NCBI GenBank assembly: GCA_963854835.1
Contig: OY978526.1
Coordinates: 48,127,140-48,191,139 of the forward strand
Direction of reading: 5' to 3'
Source: Megamerina dolium
Lineage: Eukaryota; Arthropoda; Insecta; Diptera; Megamerinidae
DNA length: 64,000 nucleotides
Below the pieces are notes generated by a model. It was not told the DNA's origin and did no database searches. It saw only the letters and a list, made by a program, of their open reading frames with translations. The translations under genes and the position numbers were made by a program. Below, piece by piece: positions 26,908-38,102 of this stretch (positions within the stretch are counted from its first letter, which is position 1; the number at the start of each line of letters is the position of its first letter).

Positions 26908-28131
26908 GGACGTAAAAAATTATGTTTGCCTAAATCAATTTGAACGATTTATGCTTATTATTGCCAGACATGAGCGTAGCGGCTTTTTGTGGTTTTCTTA
27001 CTACTTCTGTCTACTCGTATATGTTAATGCCATTGTTTGCTCTTTACTATCCCCTAGTGACTACCCTTTTCCTTTTGTCTATTATGACAATTGCAATGTT
27101 AACAGTAATCATCTACTACAATAACGACAGTGACAATTAATAGTGCCAGTTTTTAAGCTTTTATATTAGTGTTAGGTTGAATAATATGTACAAGCACCAA
27201 CAAAAAGAAAACAAAAACAATACAGCATTGTTTACCGTATTACACTATTCAAAAAAAATTCTTTGTGTAAAATGCGGATAAAAAATATCTAAATAATAAG
27301 GTTAAAAAAAAAACCAGAAATATGGTAACTTCTGTTTGACATAAAATCCAATTTTTTTTTACCGAATTTGAATTCCACGAATCACTTTAACATACATACA
27401 GCATTTAAAACCAGTTTTTAACATGTTCGTTTCATTTCTTTCGTTTCTACTTATTGTAATTTATCTTTAAGTATTTCATGCTTGTATTTTCGTACTCATT
27501 TTTATTTTTGACTTGTTTTTGCAATAGAATGTTATCGCCACCCGATTATTTTGTGTTTGTTTTGTTACATCCATACAAGTATGTATATGTAAATTAACAT
27601 CGGCTTGCTTGCCTGCCTGTTGATTCCATTTAAGTTCATCACCCAACCAGTTTCAGCTTTTCTTCTTGTTTTTTCTTTTCTTTATCTTCTTCTAGCTGCA
27701 AATATTTGCAACTGCGCATTGTTGTTAAATGTGAAGAGAATCGAGTGGTATAGAAAAAAAAAAAATATAACCGAAATTATCAACAACAAATATATTGAGC
27801 AATGATAAGAAATTTACATACCTACATAAATTTTATTTCTAAATTGATTACTTGTGTTTTCGTTCGTTCCCCCAATTTTTTAATTTCTTTTTCAATATAT
27901 TATTCATTGTATGCGATTAATTCTACTAAGTACTTATGATACATACAATAAATTCAAAGTTGTTTATAATGGAGGTATAATAAATTAAATGAATTTAATA
28001 TCCATTTTTTAGACTATATACAACCAATATACTATCTATTAGATCTATTAGATTATGTTTTTTAGACGAAACTACCAAGAGTGATTAAATTTTAAAGCTA
28101 AAACTTTCTGTACATTAAATTAAAAATAAGC
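26908..28131. other. AT-rich non-coding stretch
   Basis: Open frames of 60-70 codons here are low in complexity and I find no motif in them. Confidence 0.5.
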
Positions 28132-28138
28132 TATTAAC

Positions 28139-28502
28139 CGTCGGTGCCGTGGCTCAGTGGTTAGTGTGTTGGCCTTCTGATCTGTACGTCGTCGTTCAAT
28201 CCCCGGCTGAAGCACAACAAATTTAATATCGAAAAGATTTTTCTTTCGAACGGTACCCACCTGTCGGCAAGCAATTGGCAATTATTTCGACAGTAACAAC
28301 TTGCTATGAAAAGCTTCTAAAAGAACTCTGTAACAAAGCTCAGAAAAAGTGATGTCGCAAGGGTTCTGCCGTTCGGAACCGGCTAAAATAAGTAGGTCCC
28401 TTCTAATACTGTCTAAAATTTAACACGCACAACAGTAATTGAAGAGAAGCTCGGCCAATGAGCCCTTCGGGGCTTTAAGTGCCACATATGTATTTTTATT
28501 TT
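28139..28502 (+). repeat. tRNA-derived SINE, full-length copy
   Basis: A box TGGCTCAGTGG at about 28150 and B box CGTTCAATCCC, with the same body as the copy at 21577, ending CCACATATGTATTTTTATTTT. TATTAAC on both sides (28132-28138, 28503-28509) may be a short TSD. Confidence 0.9.
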
Positions 28503-28554
28503 TATTAACAATTGCACATGAGTTGCCCTATTATAATCAATTTGTACCATAGTT

Positions 28555-29215
28555 TCGTGATATATGGTGGAAAATTTTGTCAATCTTTTATATAAGAGCT
28601 GTAGGTATACTTTCAATGCAACATTGGTTAAGAAGTGGTTTACTGAGTTCCGCCGTGGTTATACAACACAAATGATAAAATCCATGGAATCATATTGGAT
28701 CATCGGAAATGATAATGCGTGAGGTGGCTGATAATCAATTGAACCGCTACATTTTAGAAGGTTACTTCGACATGAAAAACTATGCACAGGATTCCGCTTT
28801 TGATCGCAATTTACATCATACACAATCGTGTATGATGTAAATTGTGTCAAATCAGTGTTTTGCGATGTTCAGCCACAAATCGAACGAGTTTTTGCAGCGT
28901 TTCTTAACCATTGACGATACATCAGAATGCACCAGAGATTAAGGAACAATCGAGACAGTTGATTTCTTGAGAGAAAAGCTGTGACAAAATTGAATGAATT
29001 AGATTACGAAAGTCATCCATCATATTCTCCAGATTTAACACCTACGAGTGTTTTCTGTTTCCAAATGACGCGTTGGTAAGAGATTTGGTTTAAAGGAATA
29101 CGTCATCGTTGCAACCAAAGCATATTTTGAGGACCTTGAGAAAACCTACTATATGGAAAGTATAAAACATTGAAAAATACTGGATAAAACCGAACTAAAA
29201 GGAGAGCATGTTCAG
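28555..29215 (+). pseudogene. Mariner transposase fossil
   Basis: With many stops and shifts, fragments of a mariner transposase follow in order: VKKWFTEFRRG (N-terminal), a REVADN-like piece, HEKLCTGF, a FLQRFLTID-like piece near 28895, HPSYSPDLTP near 29010 (region of the third Asp), a VATKAYFEDLEKTYYMESI-like piece near 29105-29165, and the end near 29170. A perfect hairpin interrupts it at 28807-28844. Old and inactive; subfamily unclear (irritans- or cecropia-like). Confidence 0.75.
28807..28844. repeat. Perfect 17-bp hairpin
   Basis: CAATTTACATCATACAC, loop AATC, then the exact inverse GTGTATGATGTAAATTG. It lies inside an otherwise decayed mariner fossil and is not part of the transposase coding pattern. 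Confidence 0.9.
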
Positions 29216-29703
29216 AACCATGTTGCAGAAAAAAGTATATTTTTCTATTTTTCTATTACGTTATTAAATTTCGAAGAAATTTAATCCGTAAACTCCCATA
29301 CTCTTATATGCGTTATTATAATTAATCAGTATTCTGAACCAAACTATTATTTATTTTAGTACATTTATTTTGCCTTGACGAAATAATTTCCAAACAAATT
29401 GTATTTGGAAAACCCACGTAGTTGATAAGAATATACATTAATTTCAATTCTTTTTAAATACATATTATTTCTACATTTAAATGCTTTATCAAACAGCTTT
29501 CCGTAGAGTGGTTCAGAAGGTTATTGCGTATATTTAGCTTTGTCGACTAAAATCAAAATAAACAACAATAAAACCCGTACCTACTATACCATATATACAC
29601 TAGAGTAGTCCTTAGATTTGTATGGAATACTGGATCAGCCAACGTTCAGTCTGAAGACGAGTGCTTTAATTTCAATATTTTTGAAGCACTAAGTAAAAAA
29701 GTA
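29216..29703. other. Non-coding stretch
   Basis: No supported feature. Confidence 0.45.
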
Positions 29704-29808
29704 TACAATTAGCAGAAAAAGTGTACATACAAGAAGTAAATAATTCTTCGCTGCACTAAATACCAATAAGGAAACAATTTTTCTCAAAAGAAATTATTTT
29801 TTATTTAA

Positions 29809-30743
29809 CCCTTAACGTGTAACGTCGGGTCACTTGTGCCCTGCCGAAACTGACTATACCTTGTAGCTTGAAGGGGGGCGGAAGGGGCGGGGTCAAACTA
29901 GGCTGGAAAAAATTGTACACTGGAAAGCTACTAGCTCCCCAAGGACCGACAGTTTAGTGCGTAAACAGCCGTTGTGGGAGCCAGGTCAAATTGGAAAAGT
30001 GCACAAGTGACCCGACGTTACACAGTACGTTGATCAAACGCCGGAGGTGAGTAAATTGGTTTTTCCTTTATTTTGATGGCTTTTCACTAGAAATTCATGT
30101 TTTTCATGTGGAATTGACAAATTTTTAGTTGTCATTTTTGTAGTTCTAAGACAGATAAAAAGACATTTCTATGCTGTGCCAAATGCCGTTATCCTGCGTG
30201 TGAAGATCACAGATATGAGTTATGTGTAGAATGTGCACAATAATTTTACCACAAATTTTTATTTTTATGTTTTTTTTTAACATTTCTTTTATTAATTAGT
30301 ATATTTGATGTCATTTGAATTTATTGAATAAAATAAATACATTATTTGTTTTATTGTGAATTTGACGTATCTTCGAAAAAATGCGATTTTGATGTTCAAA
30401 ACTTAAGTATCGTGTTTAATTGTACATATTTCCAATATTTGTTTCTTCAACGTACTGTTCTTAAGCTTTAATTTCCCGTTTGAAAATTTAAAAAATATTG
30501 GTTTTTACCAAAGTTATGATTTTTTGAAAAAAATGTCCATTTTCCACGTTTTTTTTGTTTAAACAGTTATATTGTTTAAACATCGGTAATATAGCGATTG
30601 ATTCTTAAAATAGAATCCAAAATAAAATTTCGTGAATTTTTTCAAATTTTTTTTAGCACTTTTAAGTACATTTTTAAGAGCCGGACACAAGTGACCCGAC
30701 GTTACACAAAAGAGGTGCGAAAAACGACGTTACATGGCAAGGG
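29809..30743 (+). mobile_element. PiggyBac-like remnant (ends plus C-terminal Cys-rich domain)
   Basis: Starts as CCCTTAACGTG directly after TTAA at 29805-29808, as piggyBac elements do. GTAACGTCGGGTCACTTGTG is at 29819-29838; its exact inverse lies at 30001-30023 (23 bp match including flanking bases), and a further inverse copy is at about 30685-30707. The right boundary is uncertain, either about 30707 or the AAGGG at 30739-30743 before TAAC. Inside, only the Cys-rich end of a transposase remains. Confidence 0.72.
30130..30243 (+). pseudogene. PiggyBac transposase C-terminal cysteine-rich domain
   Basis: A 37-codon piece ending in TAA reads CHFCSSKTDKK...CCAKCRYPACEDH...LCVECAQ. The spacing C-x2-C, C-x2-C, C-x2-H, C-x2-C is the zinc-binding cross-brace domain found at the C-terminus of piggyBac transposases, which binds the element ends. 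An in-frame TGA lies just upstream at 30115, so the DDD catalytic domain is not encoded here. The position next to piggyBac-like ends supports the call. Confidence 0.8.
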
Positions 30744-30760
30744 TAACCTTGCCATGTAAC
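30729..30760. repeat. Perfect 14-bp hairpin at the piggyBac/Tc1-D junction
   Basis: GTTACATGGCAAGG, loop GTAA, CCTTGCCATGTAAC. It sits exactly where the piggyBac-like sequence gives way to Tc1-D coding sequence and may be a scar of excision or insertion. Confidence 0.85.
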
Positions 30761-30762
30761 CA

Positions 30763-31310
30763 ACGCAACCGCGTTCAGGACGACCTCCTATTCTGACCCA
30801 ACGAGAAAAATATGTGTTTTGCGGCTTGTTCAGGATAATCCTCGACTGACCGCAATGAAAATTGCTCAAAATGTTAAGGAACAGTTTAACAAAACCATGC
30901 AATTTGGTGTTCATTGAGTCAATTATGGATCAGAGAGGTTATTTAAATATTTTAAAAGAAAGTTTGAAGCAGAGTGCTGAAAATCTCGGCCTGGGTTCTG
31001 GCTGGCACTTTCAACAGGATAACGACCCGAAGCATACTGCCCATAATGTGAAGCTTTGGATATTATATAATGTTCCGCATCAATACAAGACCCCTCCACA
31101 ATCACCTGACCTTAATCCTATTGAACATTTGTGGGATTTGCTTGAGCGCAACATAAGGCAGCACACCATCACCTCCAAGTAATTGCTTTAAAAAGTGATT
31201 TTAGATGAGTGGCACAAAATTTCAACGGAGGACACTTCCAAATTAGTCAGGTCTATGCCAAACCGATTGCAAGAACTCCTAAAACGGAAAGGCTACCCAA
31301 CCTGCTACTA
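30763..31310 (+). pseudogene. Tc1-D transposase, middle deleted
   Basis: The first part (about 30770-30890) reads as the end of a helix-turn-helix region: a GRPP-like start, LTQREKYVL-type residues and LTAMKIAQNVKEQFNK. It then jumps to NLVFIESIMDQRGYLNILKE, so the segment with the first catalytic Asp is lost. The remainder has FQQDNDPKHTAHNVKLW (second Asp), QSPDLNPIEHLWDLLE (Glu), a stop after TITSK, then LDEWHKIST and SMPNRLQELLKRKGYPTCY. DD34E family. Confidence 0.88.
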
Positions 31311-31714
31311 ATCTCTTCAAAAACCAACAAAAAACAATAATTTATCATATAATCTTATCTTTGTACGTAGACTTTTTCTGACCAATTAACAGGTGCGTTT
31401 GAATTCTTTTATTTCTCATAATTTTTCTGTACATTATAATTTAATGTATTTAGGCTTAAAGTGTACATAATACTCTAACATTTAAATAAAAAATAATTTC
31501 TTTTGAGAAAAATTATTTCCTTATTGGTATTTAGTGCAGCGAAGAATTGTTTACTTCTTGTACGTACACTTTTTCTGCTAAGTGTAAGTAATGTACCTAA
31601 GTGAATTCGCAAGCCGCTAGGTATGGACCACTCTGATGAATGTGCTTATATGCAAATACTACAATACATGGTGACATACTTATATGGAATGTTGTAAATG
31701 TTGGGTAAATATAT

Positions 31715-31990
31715 ATAACCTGCACACAAGGGCAAGGGTATATTAATTTTGGTCAGATGCTTCTAGAAAGGAAGCTCCGAACATATAGAAAAGTATATAC
31801 AGCTTGAGCCCTGATTAGCGTCATCTAAACAGATAATCTCTTTAAAGATTTTCTTCCGTATGTCCATCTTTCAACAAAATTTGGCATGGGTACGAACGCT
31901 ATTGAAAATGGGTATAATTCATCAATTTTCACGGATATGTAAAGCAAACATCGGGATTAACCTCGGGTAGCCTGTGCGGCCCTCCATCTC
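31715..31990 (-). repeat. Partial copy of the (GGAC)n-type dispersed repeat
   Basis: GGCAAGGGTATATTAATTTT followed by GGTCAGATGCTTCTAG is the inverse counterpart of the right end of the repeat at 23304-24850 (CATCTGACC ... GCAGGGTATAATA). CGTATGTCCATC near 31858 stands where the GGAC run would be. Decayed. Confidence 0.55.
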
Positions 31991-32384
31991 AAATAAAACG
32001 AACTAACGTGGCGTACTAAGTTTTTAGATCTCGTCTGGAACTCCCTGTCGTTTTCAAGAAGGTCGATAAAAAACGAATCGAAATGGTAGTCAGTGACCGA
32101 ATCGCTGGAAAAAACACCGATCTAAAATGGAAAATAGCAAAATAACCCTCATAGACCCGAAATCGTTTTCGCGGCCAAAAGTATTCTTACAGTATATTTA
32201 GCCCTATAGACGAAGTATGAAGAAAATAAAAGTGCTATTCTGCACTTGTTCCGAACTTTTTGATTATTTACTCCGGCTTTGTTAGTTCTTTAATTATTGA
32301 AAAGAATCATACTTGATTTCGCTCCATAAAAACTAAATAAAATCTGACGTTTCTAATTATTAGAGTATAGCTAAATGCTAAATG
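31991..32384. other. Non-coding stretch
   Basis: No supported feature. Confidence 0.4.
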
Positions 32385-32640
32385 TTATAGCCAAAATGTT
32401 TGAAGCTATTTTTTCAATACATCTCACTTTGCCTTCTCGTTTACATAAAAAAAAAATCTTATTCAGTCAGTGTGGTTTCCATAACGAATAACCAACTGTG
32501 ACCAACTTACTTGAGTATTTCTACACCGTAATAAAAGGTTGCTATAGGAGCTAAAGCTTCTTATATCGTTCTTGTAATTTTAGAATATCCTTCTATTGTC
32601 TGGAATCAAAAGCATTTGAAAAAGTTTTTTGAAATATTTT
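32385..32640 (+). pseudogene. Probable LINE reverse transcriptase fossil
   Basis: In shifting frames: KMFEAIFSIHL near 32395, a CGFxNE-like piece, PTVTNLLEYF near 32490-32520, a TVIKG-like piece and a KAFEK-like piece near 32610. This order matches the fingers and the start of motif A in jockey/CR1-type reverse transcriptases. It is too decayed to assign a clade. Confidence 0.45.
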
Positions 32641-33548
32641 CCATTTTCGAATTTGCGTGAAGTATTATAAATTTCACCATGAATATGATATATTTCAATT
32701 CTCTTCACTTCACCACTCTATGAGAGAAATGTACTCGTAAATGCCAATTTAGGTCAACAATATTCGTAAAATTACCTACAAAAACATTGATTAAATCAAA
32801 TCATGCAGCAATACTACCATAATTTTTTTTTTTCTCCTTACGCTTATTATTATTTTTGCTGTTTGAGTATTCTTGATGTTTTATTATAATTGTTATTCAT
32901 ATTATGCTTACGGAAGTAATTTAATACTTTGTAATACTCCATTTCCATATACACAGTGTATCATTCTACAGTATTGCTGTATTTAAAAATTATATATGAA
33001 CGAAGCAGATACTGTTCATTCAAAATTTATATATGTACATATATACATATACATATCATACTGTTTTTTTTTTTTTTTTTTTTTTTGTAATAAGCGTAAC
33101 AGAAACTATCAACAATAAACCAAAACAAGCAAAAAGTAATACAATATGAATTGTGACTATTCACAATTAGATAGAAGAAGAAAAAATGGTATTATACTTG
33201 CAGTGTATATACTTAGGTATAACAGCATCAAATATAAAAGCAAGGTTAAAATATTTACACTCGCAGGCAAATTTTAGAAATGTTGCTGGTTTTTGTTTTG
33301 CCTCTTTCATTTTTCTGTTCATAAACGCATATATTCGACTCATGGTTAAATATACCTTGGTTGAATGAAATATTACACAACTTACTCTTACCAATTTTGT
33401 GTGTCATTACATTGGAAATCATATCATATATAGGTAAGGTGTGTGTGTTTATACATACTATATTTGAGTGGTATAATGTTTCCATTCCTTTCTTTAACGT
33501 TCAATCTTATTTTCCATTTAATTTACCAAGTATATATTACTTACTACT
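32641..33548. other. AT-rich non-coding stretch with poly(T)
   Basis: A run of about 26 T at 33061-33086. Overlapping open frames on both strands at 33167-33576 have no motif I recognise and look like AT-rich chance frames. Confidence 0.45.
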
Positions 33549-33892
33549 ACGGGTTCAATCTCCGGCTGAAGCATAACAAAATTTGATATTTAAAAGATTT
33601 TTCTTTCAAACGGTACCCACCTGCCGACAAGAATCGGCAATTTTTCCGGCAGTAACAATTTCCCAAAAATGCTTTTTAAAAGAGCTCTGTGACATAACTA
33701 AATTAAAGTGATGTCACAAGGGTTCTGCCGTTCGGAACCGGCTTATATAAGAAGGTCCCTTCTAATGCTGTCCAAATTTAACACGCACAACAGTCTTGGA
33801 AGAGAAGCTCGGTGGTATCACAGTGGGCCTTTCTGGGCTCAGTGTGTCCTCTAAGAGGGAGGGCAGCCACATAACCTAACCTAACCTAGTAG
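33549..33892 (+). repeat. tRNA-derived SINE, subfamily 2, with (TAACC)n tail
   Basis: Starts at the B box (GGTTCAATCTCC); the A-box part is missing. The body has CCTGCCGACAAGAATCGGCA and a different 3' end: GAAGCTCGGTGGTATCACAG, CCTTTCTGGGCTCAGTGTG, AGAGGGAGGGCAGCCACA, then AACCTAACCTAACCTA. The tail therefore differs from the T-rich tail of the other subfamily. Confidence 0.85.
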
Positions 33893-33896
33893 TAAT

Positions 33897-33990
33897 ATTG
33901 CCCAAATTTAACGCGCACAACAGTACTGGAAGAAAAACTCAGCCAAAGAGCCCCAGGAGCTTATAAGTCCTACATATTTATTTATTTTTT
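33897..33990 (+). repeat. 3' fragment of a T-tailed SINE
   Basis: GCCCAAATTTAACGCGCACA followed by ACAGTACTGGAAG, AGCCAAAGAGCCCCAGGAGC and a tail ATTTATTTATTTTTTT. It abuts the preceding SINE, so two SINE copies are in tandem. Confidence 0.75.
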
Positions 33991-34270
33991 TTTTTTATAT
34001 TATGATATAACACATACTTCAAAAACAAAATGTTCTGTATGGTGCCGTAACAAGGTGAGCCTACTCATCAGCAACTTAAAATAATGAAACACCGTTAACC
34101 GGGATGGATATTGTTGGACCTTTTTAAGAGATCGGGCTCCAGGTATGCGTAGTAGAATGTCGCGAAAAGGAACTTTGTAAAAGTATGGTTGTAAAATGAC
34201 CAACAGGGATGAAACCATATTTTTTACCGTTATGTAATGCACATATTTTAAAATGTACTAAATACATACT

Positions 34271-34562
34271 GTGGGTACCGTAGTTCAGTGGATAGTATGT
34301 TGGCCTTCTGATCTGTAGGTCGTGGGTTCAATCCCCGGCTGAAGCACAACAAATTTAATATTGAAAAGATTTTTCTTTCGAACGGTACCCACCTGTCGGC
34401 AAGCAATTGGCAATTCTTCTGACAGTAACAATTTGCCATGAAAAAGCTTTTGAAAGAACTCTGTGTTCAGTTCAGAAAAAGTGATGTCACAGGGGTTCTG
34501 CTGTTCGGAACCGGCTAAAATAAGTAGGTCCCTTCTAATACTGTGCAAAATTTACCACGCAC
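34271..34562 (+). repeat. tRNA-derived SINE, 3' end cut by Tc1-E
   Basis: A box TAGTTCAGTGG and B box GGTTCAATCCC are clear. The body runs to TTTACCACGCACA, where the sequence changes to the TA flank and left end of Tc1-E (34570). The missing SINE end is not found on the other side of Tc1-E, which is followed by (TA)n. Confidence 0.88.
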
Positions 34563-34569
34563 ATATATA

Positions 34570-36451
<1,882 letters not shown>

Positions 36452-37341
36452 CATCACTTTAAATGTACACGTAAATATCAACATTTTTATTATCAATATA
36501 CTATTTATTTTCCATATTCAACAGAAATTTTATAGCACAAATGCTCGAAAATTGATTTCTAATCAGTTTCATTATTTCATTTATAGTGTAATCGTTCATT
36601 TCGCTCTCTTTATGTTTAAGTCTGTTCTCACTTACTTGAAGTTTTCACTTCATACTCTCTCTCTCTCTCTCTCTCTCTATTTTCGTTCTCATGATGTTTT
36701 TTTTTCTGAGCCTCTCTTATCTCCCTCCATCATTCCGCTTATTCCATAAATGTGTAATCATCGTCATTATAGCAGTTGATTATGCCAGAGTTGTTTTTAA
36801 AACAAGTTTTTATTTTTATGCATTGTATATTGATATAATATATACAATACATATTTACATTTGCAAACATGTATTTATTATATTGAAATACTCTGATAGT
36901 AGGGTATATGCCTATGTTTTGAAATAATTACTTTTATTGCGTGATGACTATTGGTTTCTGTGTATAAGGTACCTATATGCGTACTTATAGACATATAGTC
37001 ACAATTGTATGTGTAGCATTAATTTAAAGCTTGACATTATAAATATTAGAGTAATTATTTAATGGTTTTCCAAAATACATATGTACTTCTAGCGAAATGT
37101 TAATACATTTTAGTTGGATTTTTAAATCAAAATGTAAAAAACAAACATTCTTATAAATTATGTTCAAGCGACTTGAATCGTTGGATTTCTGTCATATGGG
37201 TCAAGAAACAAACCCTCGCAGTACCAACTCCACAACATTTTTAAAAATTTGTTTCCTTATTCGACATAATCTGACCATTAGAAATTGTTTTATTTAATAT
37301 TGAAATTTATTGGGATGAATTGCATTTATATACAATAGACC
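36452..37341. other. Non-coding stretch with (CT)n
   Basis: A (CT)n run of about 22 bp at 36656-36680. Open frames here read through simple repeats and are not convincing. Confidence 0.5.
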
Positions 37342-37343
37342 TA

Positions 37344-38100
37344 CATTCGAACTTCTCTATAGTGAACTTCTATACAATGAAGCTCTCCCTATTATGAATT
37401 GATTTCATCACACAACTTTTTCGTTCCAATTTCATTGTATTTTGATCTCCTTATAATGAATTTCCATACAATGAAGTTTTCTATACAATGAAGCAATTTT
37501 GCAGGTGTAAATTTGACTCACATGCGTTTTTGTCTCCATATAATGAATTTTTCAAACAATGTTCTGGAAACTCGTGGAGTTCCGGCTATGGCAGGTACAT
37601 ATTTATTTATTAGTTTTGTGTGCATACATACATATTTTAATCCTAATGCCAAATAAATGTGTGATGTACATTAATTTTACATTTATAGAGTCAGATAACG
37701 ATGAAGAAGAACCGGCCGGTGAAGAATTGGCTGATGTCAATAAGACGATACCTACATTGGAGCACGTTTCTTCATCAATTAATGTACTTCGAACTTTTGT
37801 GGAGATGAGGAGTAACGTGCCGACTAATGTATTTAAATCTCTTAATGTATTAGAAGGTTTAGTTGAGGAAGAGAAATGGAAGAGTGTAATCCAAACTAAA
37901 AAACCTGATTATTTTAAATAAAAATGGAAAAAAATATAATTTTTATATAATGGTTTTGTTATTTGGTATTAGAAGGTTTTGTTGTGGAAGAAAAATGGAA
38001 AAGTGTAACCCAAACTAATATAATTTCTGTATAATGAAGTTTCTATATAATGAAGTGATTTTCTGGTCCCGTCAAGATTCATTATAGGGAAGTTCGACTG
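37344..38100 (+). mobile_element. Pogo/Tigger-type remnant
   Basis: CATTCGAACTTCTCTATAGT at the left and CATTATAGGGAAGTTCGACTG at the right (first 20 bases matter) are inverse ends, flanked by TA at 37342-37343 and 38101-38102. ATACAATGAAG and TATAATGAA strings repeat near both ends, as in Tigger-like ends. 757 bp, with only the C-terminal part of a transposase left. Confidence 0.8.
37687..37921 (+). pseudogene. C-terminal stub of a pogo/Tigger-type transposase
   Basis: An open segment ESDNDEEEPAGEELADVNKT, then an amphipathic segment (SSINVLRTFVEMRSNVPTNV), ending KPDYFK and a TAA at 37921. An acidic patch followed by a helical leucine-rich tail is usual at the C-terminus of Tigger/jerky-type proteins. 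The catalytic DDE part and the CENP-B-like DNA-binding part are absent. A partial repeat of the last codons (LEGFVVEEKWKSV-like) occurs again near 37965-38010. Family assignment rests mainly on the element ends. Confidence 0.6.
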
Positions 38101-38102
38101 TA

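Larger units (their letters stand above)
29706..31584 (+). mobile_element. Tc1-D: Tc1-type element with ~100-bp ends, invaded by a piggyBac-like piece
   Basis: CAATTAGCAGAAAAAGTGTA at the left and its inverse at the right open about 100 bp of matching terminal repeat (including AGAAGTAAATAATTCTTCGC and CCAATAAGGAAA), flanked by TA at 29704-29705 and 31585-31586. On the right an inner direct repeat GTACGTAGACTTTTTCTG near 31362 lies about 200 bp from the outer GTACGTACACTTTTTCTG; on the left the inner one is missing. The left repeat is interrupted at 29809 by a piggyBac-like remnant. The transposase lacks its middle part, so the copy is dead. Confidence 0.88.

Noticed and set aside
33167..33576. 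Overlapping open frames on both strands near 33.2-33.6 kb
   Set aside because: Mutually overlapping, AT-rich, no motif; not supported as genes.
33876..33892. Telomeric TTAGG-type repeat
   Set aside because: Only three units, located exactly at the 3' end of a SINE copy; a SINE tail explains it better, and flies do not use this telomere repeat.
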